Origin: Epichloe hybrida
Lineage: Eukaryota; Ascomycota; Sordariomycetes; Hypocreales; Clavicipitaceae
DNA length: 64,000 nucleotides
Assembly (NCBI GenBank): GCA_019022495.1
Contig: JAFEKR010000028.1
Coordinates: forward strand, 802,726-866,725
Direction: 5' to 3'
Shown here: positions 10,997 to 21,700 of the stretch, piece after piece
Layout of the letters: every line of letters begins with the position of its first letter
How positions within the stretch are numbered: position 1 is the first letter of the stretch
Notes under the pieces: generated by a model
What the model was told of the DNA's origin: nothing
The model's input: only the letters and a program-made list of their open reading frames with translations
Database searches by the model: none
Made by a program: the position numbers and the translations under genes

Positions 10997-13726
10997 GCAG
11001 CGTCTGTACGAATTCAACCACAACCGGGTCTTGGAGTGATCTACAGTGGGGTGTACATGTGAGGATAACCACAAAATTAGCCCTATTAGGCAAAATGACT
11101 TTAGGATTTAACTAGCTACATGTGGTATAAAATATATAATTATACTAGGAAGTTATTTCTCTTTACCTATTATTTTTTAGTACTTTATCTATACCCTCTA
11201 GCATGCAAAATAAATCAAGTTAAACCTAAGGTAAATCCTTCATTATCTAACATATGCTACCCACTTTACATGTACCAGTACAGATCTGATACATACCCTG
11301 GTGGGAGTCAAAATGACTCGTCCCGACGAACCTGTCAAGAATGTGACGATTTCTTTCGTCGCACGTGCGCCCCATCTGATGTCAAACGTTGCCGCGGTGG
11401 GAAGCAACATCCGTCAGGTTTACTGGTTGAGAATATGCTTCAGTCAGCGGGAACATTGGTCTAGCTGAGGACGTTGGGACAGTTGGCCGCGAGTCAGCTT
11501 GCTGTCCTGGCCGGGGAAGGGCCGCGAGTTGGGTTAGTTGATGGATGGCAGCCTCGACAAAGAAAGCATCATGGACGCGCCTCCATTCGGGGTTCTCTGT
11601 GGCTGGACACGGACGGATCTGGGGAGACATGTGGAATGTATGCGTTTCTCTCTGAATTGAACGGCCAAGGACCGGAACAGGCGCAAAAAAAAAAAAAAAG
11701 CTGCCAGGTTTCCCGACGAACCGACGTCGTAGTCGAAACTTTTGGCTCGCGTATTGACGGCCTATCAGATCAGGACAGCCCGAATAAGAAGTCGTCGAGC
11801 AATCAATCACCAGGCCCCCCTTCCTTGTGCAAGCAAGCAAGCTTTGCGATGGCGACTCGGTTCGCGTTGGAATGGAGATGAGACGTTTGAGACTCTTTGG
11901 TCTTGGCTATTCCTGGTTCGAATGTCACCCTGCGTCCACGGGCCATCTTGGCTCCTCCCGCAACAAAGTCGTGATCATGTAATGTGCATGTTCTTTGGAG
12001 CCGAAAAGCAAAGACACGATATCGATAGCCCATTGCCAGCTATCCTTGAGAGTGCCGTCGACAAGAACTGCCAACGCGACGCGGTTGTCGTCCTCTGCTG
12101 GGGGCAGACAAAAAAAAATGGCGCCATATGTACGTACATACATATGCACGGAGCACTCCGTAGAAGCATTCGTTGCATGTCGGCACTGGCAGCTGGTTTT
12201 TTTTGCATCGGCCGCGTTATCCTTGTAGACGGGCCACGGCAGCGGGACGCGGCCACCAATGACCGCTCGGAGCTGTAGGAGCCCCACTATGGACGATTGG
12301 ATGATGGCGACCTCGTGTTGCTTGTGGCTTGTGATGAGTCCCGTGTATGTACAATGAAATACCTCGCTGAGCCTGGTCTTCTCTGCTAGATTGAGGTACC
12401 TGGCTCGTGTCTAGGAGTATACACGACATGCCCAGTTTGTCGACGTTGTGGTTCTCCATCGACCCCCATCGGTAGAGTTCAAACGAAGCCCGGAGGATGG
12501 GGACACGGTGCCACCATTCGAGCCCTCCGCGAAAAGGGGTGGGAGAGCAGAGAGTAATAGGGTCTTCTTTCTGCCTTGTTGGGCTGTGATGAGCGTTCGC
12601 TGATCGTCGGATCTCACCTCGCCCTGCAAGGGCCCAAGGCCGCCCGGCACATCCGCCGCCACTTGTGACGACGTCTTTTGCACATGTTTTGATCTTCTTT
12701 TTCCCGATCTTGCGTGGGAGCGCCAGTGCCAGGTGACAGGTGCAAGCGCGACGCCATTTGTCTCTCGCGGGAATCAAAGAGAAAGACGCGCGACCTGATT
12801 GTTATTGTCTCTAATTATCCAATCCAGCCGACAGGTTCAATCGTTGGACGCAGCATTGCGACACCTTGGAAGGCAATTGATTCTCTGGTGGGCAAGACCG
12901 GTTCTTGTCCATGTCTTTGTCATGCTCCCTTTTTTTTTTTTTTCTCCCCTGCTCATATTTTCTTTTTTCTCTTCACTCCTTGCCTCGGGCTCGCCCACCC
13001 ACTATGTAATAAAATTATGTACTCCTGGAAGTAGAGGAGGAGAGGAGGAAAGGAGGAGCGGAAAGACACACATGTGTAAGACATGGACCCACCTGAGGCA
13101 TGCTCTCGCAAATGATATTCACCACAAATAGCCAATCAGGAGACACGGGGCTAGACCACCCCTTGCCCGTTCGGGCTGCACCGAGCGCCACCTCGTCGAA
13201 TGCCTCTCCCGTACGGACCAGAGTTGTTCCATGACCTCCACGGCAGCGCCGCAACCCCCCGGATTTGTCTCACTTCACTCTCGTCGGACCCAGATTCGAG
13301 TGACGACCGCCACTGATTCCAACGCAAAAGCTTCGGCCTGCTTCAGAATTCCCTTCACCCTCCTGCTCTTTTCTGCCGCAATGACTAGCCCAGATCCGCC
13401 CCCCCTTCAATACCACATTAACCTTTGTCCGTCCCCGTCATCAACCTACCTTTTTGATGGCAGTGCGAGCTTGTCAGCCTGGCTCCCTTGCCTATTCTTC
13501 TACGACGGGTCTCCCTTCCATCTCTAATTTTTATTTTTTTTCCCCCGTATGCCAGCGTATACCTCTACATCAACGCGACCACGTTTTTCTACGACGACGA
13601 CGACGACGACGACGACGGCCTCCTCTCCTTCTGGTTGCCTTGGTGTCTGCCTGTCAAGGATAATGGGTGCCTGGGCTGCGAGAATCACGCCTTAATTGAT
13701 TGTAATCTGGCGTCGCATTCGCCGTC
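10997..13726. other. Intergenic region right of the RIP block
   Basis: About 2.7 kb. The first ~280 bp remain AT-rich; the rest has normal composition but no open frame resembling a protein family. It contains an A15 run near 11685, a T15 run near 12930, and an (ACG)n microsatellite at 13591-13617 in what should be the 5' leader of the membrane protein gene at 13727. I find no supportable gene. Confidence 0.5.
13591..13617. repeat. (ACG)n microsatellite
   Basis: Nine uninterrupted ACG units about 110 bp upstream of the start codon of the polyQ membrane protein gene. Confidence 0.85.
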
Positions 13727-15145
13727 ATGGCGAAAGATGCCACAGTATGGACTATTGTCCATGCAGCCGTCACTGGGTTTATGGCCTTGCCGATTCTCAT
13801 GGCCGGCATATTAACCTTGGTCGTGGTAAGACGTCAAAATGACCCGGCACGAAGAGCCTTCACATGGCTCAAGGCCTGCCACCCGCTGCTATTGGTGTAA
13901 GTAGATGTGCAAAAGCTTTCATCCACCGCTATACTCGGGGCTTACTTCATCGAGCATGCCATGTGTCCGACTCTTTTCAACTGACCACACATGTATAGTT
14001 CCATCTCATGCATCATAGCAGCCGACATGCTGAATGTTGTTCTTTTCTCTTGGCAAAACGATGAAGGCTCCTATGACACCGCCAATCACACCCACGATGA
14101 CATCAGTCGCATCATACGGTCAGAGAGATATCTCAGCTTCACTGGCAACCTCTTCGAACACCTCGTCGACATTCTCTTCGTCGTTATTCTCGTAGAACTT
14201 GGAAACGGACTCATGTACTCACTGGATCGTCAATCCTCGCCTTACCAACTCCGGCTGCGCTACGCAGCTTACATGACGACGATTTTCATGATCTCGCTTG
14301 CACTCACCTACTTTGGACAACCAGCGTCAGCTTGGGCGGCGTACTTGAGCGGTTCGGAGAGTAATTCGAGCTATGCGCAGCTCACACAGTCGTTGAAGGT
14401 CGTGGGCAAGATCGGGGCGGCTTTTTACATTCCTTCGTGGGCCGTCTCCATCGCCCAAGCCGTCTACGCGTCATTCGTCATGCACAGGCACAAGCCCGGC
14501 GCCAAGACGCGACATGTACGTTCTCCTCCGGATCATGTTGCTTCCGCGGTTCTTTTGTGGTCGAGTTGAAACTAACCAAATCATGTCGTCGTCTTGAACA
14601 TCTCAGGTGGCCATTCTCTATCTCACCATAACCATCCTGGACTTTGTTCGCTGGACCTTCTTTCTCGTGTTGTATGCCCAGTGGATTCTTCCTGCTACGG
14701 AAAACCCTGCGTGGTGGAACCTGGTCGACGCGCTCGGAAATACATGGATTCGGTTCACGCAGTTGGCCATGTTGCTGATCATCGGGATGCGGAGGAACAA
14801 GGGAATATGGACGACCCATCAGGCGTGGTCGGCATCCAATGTGTCAACAATGGCTTCGGAAATGGCACCCACCTACACGACCGGACCGTCCCCTGTCATG
14901 CCCCCCGGCACCGGTTATCAACACGCTCTGTGGCCACAGAAGGACTATGTCGCCCAGTCCCCCATGCATCAAAACTGGTACGTGCCTCGACCAACGTCAG
15001 CATGGCAGCATCACGAGCTCGCCACCTCGCAACCTGCTGTCCTTGCTCCGCTAGAGCTTGATTCCATGCAGTATCAATATGCACCTCATCCATTACTTGG
15101 ACCAGGATATCTCGTGCTGCAATCGCCAGCCCAGATTCAGCAACT

Positions 15146-15182
<37 letters not shown>

Positions 15183-15305
15183 CAGTCACAAGAACAAACC
15201 CTGCCCTCGCAACAGGGACTTCAACATCAACATTCATTCCACTCGCAACCACACCAACTTCAGCATCAACACTCATTTCACTGTCAGCAACACCACACTC
15301 GATAG
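13727..15305 (+). CDS. Multi-pass membrane protein with polyglutamine tail
   Basis: Three exons (13727-13896, 13999-14515, 14607-15305) encode about 461 aa. The first ~320 residues hold about seven hydrophobic segments: TIVHAAVTGFMALPILMAG, the SISCIIAADMLNVVLF region, FVVILVELGNGLMY, the MTTIFMISLALTYFG region, GAAFYIPSWAVSIAQAVYA, TITILDFVRWTFFLVLYA and FTQLAMLLIIGM. The short charged loops suit a seven-helix plasma-membrane protein. After the last helix comes a hydrophilic tail of ~160 residues rich in Pro, Gln and His, with 11 consecutive Gln (CAG repeats at 15147-15179) and several QHQHSFH-type repeats. I do not recognise the family with certainty. It may be one of the fungal seven-helix families with receptor-like topology, but no ligand or G-protein motif is visible. 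Convergent with the GMC oxidase gene downstream. Confidence 0.75.
15147..15179 (+). repeat. (CAG)11 microsatellite encoding polyQ
   Basis: Eleven uninterrupted CAG codons inside the C-terminal tail of the membrane protein. Pure CAG is expected to be length-variable between isolates. Confidence 0.95.
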
Positions 15306-16039
15306 GGCCATATGGAAAGAGGGGGGGCACAGCTGGGGCAGCTGGGGCAGCATCTTAAACTTGGGATCGGAGCACGGCGCAAACGGGAAACGACAAGACA
15401 TGTCATGGTGGGCTTTTAAAGATTTTTTTTTCTTTACCAGAGATATCCAGCTTCAAACCACGACTCGCAGCACATTTCTGTCATCCATCTCTCATCGTTC
15501 ATTTATTCATGTCGCCCTCTTTTGAAATATCTAGCACGTTGACCAAGCTCGACATCTGACGGACCCCACTACTCTGAACTTGACTAGTTGGAATAAAAGT
15601 GTTGCGAGGCACATGAGGGATAACAATAAACGTACAAATTAATGACAATGAAGTTGTGAGCCCAAAAGAGGCGCAGCCGACTTGGCCGCCAATCAAGGCC
15701 CGCCCCACCTTCTCCATGTGAACACAAGGCATCGTCTCGAGATCCCAGGTCCCGTTGAGAAACGAAAAGGGATCATGGCCCAGATGTTCTAAATAGAATG
15801 CATCGACACACATGGACCGGAACCTCTTATATGCATCGGCTTGACACTGCCCGGCGTTCACTGGTGCAGTCCTCGTCCTCGTCGCACGGTGCACTCTACA
15901 ACTGGCTCAAGAAAGACCTAGGTATTCATAACCAGCGGCATGGTAAGTAACAACTCGAAAATAATGTAAGAAATCACTATTCACCAAGGAAACAAAAGTT
16001 TAAACCTGACCGTATCAGCGAAGCATCTCCGTCCAGACA
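15306..16039. other. Convergent intergenic region
   Basis: It separates the 3' ends of the polyQ membrane protein gene (+) and the GMC oxidase gene (-). It should hold both 3' UTRs. No further gene is supported. Confidence 0.5.
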
Positions 16040-18051
16040 TCATCCGGACATCTCCAGACCTAGTTCTCTGCCGATGATGACGGCGGCCTTCTCGCCTACT
16101 ATGAGAGCCGTGTTGTTCGTGTTGGCCCCCACGTTCTCGGGACAAATCGACAGATCTGCTGCATAGTCAGCAAGATGGCCCCGGCGAGATTGATTGTCGT
16201 GATGCACGGGACAGCGCGTCCTTACCAGCGAGCTTCAGGCCGGTGACCCCGTGGACATTCAGGTCCTTGTCCACGACACCGCCGCTTTCCTCTGGCGCCA
16301 TCTTGCAGGTCCCCAGCGAGTGCCACGTGGTGTTCATGTTGGAGCGAATGTAATCCTCAATGGCGGCATCATCTTCCGCGTCGTACTCGATTGGCGGCAA
16401 CTTGTTCCGCTCCTCGGGAGAGCCGAATCCTCCTTTTACGGCGGCATGGTGGTTCGACAGAGCAGCCTTGCTGCCGGCGGGGAACTTGGGGTGGCTGACT
16501 GGGACTTCGGCCTCGAACAGGTTGGTCCGGCGGATGATTTCGCGTTGCTTCTTGTACGCCCACAAGAGCTTCTTCACGTCTGCAGGATGGGACAGGAAGC
16601 CCGTGTTGAACGAGGGTGGCGTGAAGGGGTCCTTGGAGACGACGTGCACGTTTCCACGGGAATATGGGTAGGCGGTATAGGTGGCCATGGAGACGTATTG
16701 GTGCTGCTCTCCGCCCATGGACTCTGCCACGTCTCTGGGGTCGCCGAGGCTGAAGGAAACGGCGCCCATCAGCATCAGAGGTCGGTCTGTCCGTTCCTTG
16801 AAGTCGCGATCCCAGAGCTGTTTAAACTCCGGGCCCAGCTCGGCAGCCTCGTCCTCGGTCGGGCGGAACTTGGCTGCGAGGTCGATGCCGTTCCACCCCA
16901 GAATAGGCTGCTTGTCCCGAAGAGCGGTCGCAAAGTCGAGGCGGCCGGAAAGAAGAGCGTCCAGAGTCATGTCTGGAGCCAGGTTTGTTTTGTAGGCGTA
17001 GGCAATCAAGTTGTGGTCTTGATACTCCTCACCGACGCCGGGGAGATGTGCGACGACCGGGATGCCCAGCCTGGACAGGATCTCCTTGTTGCCGACCCCG
17101 GACCGCTCCAAGACTTGAGGCGTGCCCAGCGCGCCTGCTGAGACGACGACGAGTCTTCTTGCTGTAATGATGGAAGGCTTGCCTTGTGCCCCGGAGCCAG
17201 TCGGCTGAACCTCGACGCCGGTCGCGCGATTGCCATCGAAGATGACGCGCGACACAGTCTTCTCCACCAGAAGACGGAGATTGGGACATCTCCCAGATGC
17301 CATCAATGGATGGACGTATCGATGGGCAGTATCTTGGCGCTTGCCGTCGGGACAGACATATCGGCCCCATCGAGAGATGCCGCTGGCAGTCTTGAAGTCC
17401 TGCATGTCGACGACTTCTCTCTCGCCAGTCGCCACGGCACCGGCGATTATATCGTCCTGCGGACCCTTGGGCCCATAGGTGCCGAAAGAGATGTTGATGG
17501 GTCCGCCGTAGCCATGGTTGTCCCTGTCGTAATCCGGGCCCTCGGGGTGAAAGTTCTCAAGCTTCTTCGACAGCGAGATGAGCGTCTTCGAGTCCCAGCC
17601 CTCGGTGTTCCACGAATCATAATCGCATGCCTGCGCTGTGGCGCAGAGATTGGTAGGTAAGCATCTCGAAGGCACATGTCAAACACATGCTGTGTGATAT
17701 CTGATAAGCCCCTCCCCGGGAGACCGTACCTCGTGTGTACATCATGAAGTTGATGGACGAACCGCCCCCCAACACGCCACCCGCTGGGACGATGGCTTGC
17801 CGTCCATTGATGGAATCCTCCCTGTTTCCCCTGTAAAAGATTGCCGTCTTTGAGCCGGGGAGCAAATGCGCCGGGTAGATGGCCGGTGTCGTGATGGTGG
17901 GGTTGTCAAGATTGTTCTGGCCCTGCTCAATGACCAAGATGGACAGATTCGGGTCTGCTTCTGAGAGACGACCTGCCACAACGCATCCTGCCGTACCTCC
18001 TCCGGCGATGATGATGTCGTACTCCTCCCGTCCTTGCTCGTGTGAGCCCAT
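16040..18051 (-). CDS. GMC-family alcohol-oxidase-like flavoenzyme
   Basis: Three exons (18051-17730, 17635-16226, 16155-16040) splice in phase to about 615 aa. The N-terminal FAD-binding motif is AGGGTAGCVVAGRL (about residues 16-29), followed by GGVLGGGSSINFMMYTR (GMC signature 1). The catalytic histidine is expected in TWHSLGTCKM (about residue 542). The last exon gives LSICPENVGANTNNTAL, the usual C-terminal FAD and active-site strand of the family. Overall layout, including NLDNPTITTPAIYP near the N-terminus and YPYSRGNVHV, is closest to fungal alcohol oxidases (primary alcohol + O2 to aldehyde + H2O2). It lacks the C-terminal extension and PTS1 tripeptide of methylotroph enzymes and ends EMSG, so peroxisomal targeting is not evident; no signal peptide is visible. 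The natural substrate is unknown; aryl or short-chain alcohols are both possible. It shares its strand with the ABC transporter upstream. Confidence 0.9.
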
Positions 18052-18782
18052 GGTGGCGAGGAAGTTGATGAGATGCTGGTGTTGGAGCCGGGCCGCGCGA
18101 GGGCATCAGAAAGGCAACAACAAGGAGGAGCCTCGACAGGATAAATAGTCCATCGCTCCGCGCAAAGGGATGGTAGGACAAACACATCGGTCCGTGCAAG
18201 AGGAAAGCATTGCGGGGTAGTAAGCCGCCTTGGTGATGGAGGCTCGGACTGACTTGGCTGCACGAGAACCAGCCAGACGAATTGGAAGGCCAGATCCAAA
18301 TGGGCCATGACGCCACGGGAATTCATCCCGCCCGTAAGCATGTAAGCACTGCCTCGCCGGGTGCTTTCATCGCGACGCGGGCTCGCCTGGGTGCATCGTG
18401 ACTTTTCCTAGTCGAGTCAAGCATAAGCAAGTTCTGGCACACCCCCTTTACCCCGATTTTGTTTCGGCTCGGCTGGGACGACTCAACTCAGGGGTGGCGA
18501 ATAAATACCCCAAGAGCCAAGACTTGAGAACCCAACACCCACTTCTCAAACAGCAAACCCGGGTCGAAGACGTTGGGAAAAAAAAAAAAAAAAAAAGCTC
18601 TCATTCTCGAACAGCTGAGTCATTACTAGACCAGTCATTTGCGAAGCGTGCAAAGTGGAAAAAAAAAAGAAAAAAAAATCCAGTGCTACTTGACGTCTAT
18701 GCTTGTACAAGGAAAAAGTCAATGTCCCGTTCGGATATAAACACACCTCATTCTTATTCTATATTCGCTCATAAACTGTCAT
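18052..18782. other. Promoter of the oxidase gene and 3' flank of the ABC transporter gene
   Basis: 730 bp with no supportable gene. It contains long A-runs (about 18578-18596 and 18660-18680). The oxidase promoter must lie here because both neighbouring genes are read leftwards. Confidence 0.5.
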
Positions 18783-21700
18783 CTACAGAAACTTGGACAG
18801 ATACCCGAATCCAAAGGTCCATCGTCGAACGCGGACAAAGTATATAAAGAAATAGACCAACCTACAACGAGCTCATCAGTATTTTCATGACTGTCAGAGG
18901 GCCACCGGGGGGGGGGGGGGTCTTTACTTACATCCAGTTGGAAATGCAAAAGGCAATAAAAATGCCAAGGTCTCGCCACTTTTGACTAGGTTTGATGCTG
19001 AGGCCGGCGAGATATTCTACACCACTGGCGTAGGGGCAGTAACTGCAATTCTCACTGTCATCGGGATTCATGAGATATCCCCGGCCAGCGCTCCTAACAA
19101 AGTCCATTGCGAAGTCTCGACATGTCTGGCCAGATGGTGGGTTAAAGTGAGCAGCTTCGTTGCTTGCGCACTCGACTGTCTGGTTCTCCAATGTAGTGGC
19201 GAGAACGCCGCCGATCCAATAGGTACTGGGGTTCAAGTAGTAGAGCTAGCACAACGGGAGTTGTTAGTCCTGGACGAAAAAAAAAAAAAAAAAAAAAAAA
19301 AGATGCAGGCCGAGATTTCACACAAGTCCCAACTTACCCAGTATCGCCAAAAGACATTGAGCTGCTCGTAGGGAACGACGACACCATTGAATAAAGAAAA
19401 CATGACGAGGAAGAATGGCAAGACATTACTAATGACGGTGAAGCTTGGTGCCCATGCACAAATCCACTGGCCCCAGCTGGACTGGAACAAGAAGAACAGA
19501 ACGCTCATCAGGAAAACATAGCCTGATGTCAGCGAGTCGGTCGGCAGACCCGTTGGCCAGTACCACAGGACCCAGTACAGGACTCCGGCGAGGATGGAGC
19601 CGGGAATCTCGGACAATATTTCCGAGGTGCAGAAGGCAACCCATCCGTAAATCCTGCTGGGATATTCGCGGGCTTCCCACAGTGCGCGGTCCGCGTAGAA
19701 TTTCGGCAGGACGGCATTGAGTACGGTGGGTGGTATGAGGAGGATGAGGAAAGACGTGAACATGCGGCTCTGCATATCTTTGACCGAGTTGCCGAGTTGC
19801 CAGAAGGTGAAACCGTTGAAGATGCCGATGATGACCGAGGTGAAGAATTTGCCGTAAATGTATGACGGCTGGCGCCATTGGTTGACAAACATGCGCTTGG
19901 TGAGCAGCTTGATCTGCAGCGAGACTGGCGCGGCAAACTCGTGGGACAGAACCTCCTGCTCGCCAGAGGTCGCCTCGCCGCGACGTTGTTTGATCTGCTC
20001 AATCTCCTCGATCAAGGCCTTGTTCTCGTCAGACCGACGCCACTCTTCTTCCAGTGCTCACGACCAGCCGCTCGCGCACCAGTCTCTATGAGAAACTCGG
20101 CAATGTTCTTGCCCTCGGGGCACTGGGCCCCGCGAGCTCCAAAGTATTCCACCACGTCCTGACCGTTCTGGCCAACAGGGCCAAAGTAAAAGGTGTTGCC
20201 ACCGGGGTTGAGCGCAAGAATCCTGTCAAACTGCTCAATCAGCTCGGAAGAGGGCTGATGGATGGTGCAGACGATGGCCTGGCCCGACGCGCAGAGCTTT
20301 CGGAGGAAGCGAATGATGGAAAAGGCCGACTGCGAGTCAAGGCCGCTCGTGGGCTCATCCAGGAACAGTAGAAGCTCTGGCTTGGCCGCCAGCTCGACTC
20401 CGATGGTCAGTCTCTTTCTGTGCTCGACGCCAAGAGAAGAGACCACAGCATCTCGAATGTCGTTGAGCTCCAGGAGGTCAATCACCTTGTCGACGTACTC
20501 GACCTTTTCCTCGCGGGGCACATCTCGATTCTGTCGAAGCTCCGCCGAGAACAGGATCGACTCATGTACGGTGGCCGTCTCCTCGTGCAGATCCATCTGC
20601 TCTACAAATCCGGTTCTCCGCTGAAAATCAGACGTCAGGGCCTTGCCGTCGACGAGCATGTTGCCCTCGACGACGCCTGCGGTCTGGCGCTGCGAGAGAG
20701 TGTTCAGCAGCGTCGTCTTGCCAGCGCCGCTGGCGCCCATTAGAGCGACAAGAACGCCGGGCTTGGCATATCCGTTGATGTCGTTGAGAAGTTTCTTCGG
20801 CCCTGCTGACGTGGTGACGGTGTAGCTGATGTTCTCCCACGTGAAGACCTGGCCGCTGCCGTTCGAGGTCCCCAAAACCTCATCCTCATCTGGCGTTCCT
20901 TGGCGTTGAACATCACCACCCGCAGTCGCGTTGTCAGATTTGCCATTCTCCTCGTCAGTCCTGTTCTGGGCCTTGGCAGCCTGCTTTGGGTTTTTGGAAG
21001 ACTTGAAAACCAACGCTCCCATGCCGCCGCCGACGAAGGAGAGCTTTTCAGTGGCCAGTACGGTCACAGCGATGTAGCCCACGGTAAAGGCAATGAGAAT
21101 GCCAAAGTTTCGCCACAGGTTTGATCGGCTGTAGTCGAATTGTGACGACAGGTAGGCATCTCCCGCCACCTCCGGGGTACCCGGTCGAGAGCCAGCGATG
21201 GCGCATCCCTGGTTTTGAGAGCTGATACCTGGGCCCGATGGAATCAACTGCATTGGTGCGCAGTCCATGATTCGTCCCCCGAACTCGTTCGTCAGAACCG
21301 CCTCGAAAGCATAACTGATTGGGTTGACATGATACAACCAACCAAACCAGATCTTATCATTGAGCAAGACGGGTTTCGCAATGGTATAGCCAGTGTACAC
21401 AATCAAGAGGTTGAGCGCACAGCCGGCAAAGCGCACGGCCGTGTCGACGCCCGATGAGAGTGCGGCAAACATTCGGTACAAAGCTGTGAGGCAGATGGTC
21501 GTGACATAGACAAAGAGGAGATATATGAAAAACCGCCCAGCGGATAGACTGAGGCTCGTCATAAAGTACATGATGACACCGAATATGATGACTTCGACGA
21601 TGAGGATTGGTAAATCGGCGAGTACTCGTGCCAGACTGACTGCACTGGGTCGATAAAATGCAAAGTCTTGGTGATGCCGCGAGATGATTGCCCGCCCAGA

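Noticed and set aside
4275..11061. Inverted CACATGTACACC treated as terminal inverted repeats of a DNA transposon
   Set aside because: Only 12 bp with a palindromic core, and the right copy is 54 bp beyond the repeat end, so I keep it as an observation and not as a transposon call.
16251..17141. Long + strand open frame opposite the GMC oxidase
   Set aside because: Antisense shadow of a GC-rich, clearly coding minus-strand exon; no domain in the antisense product.
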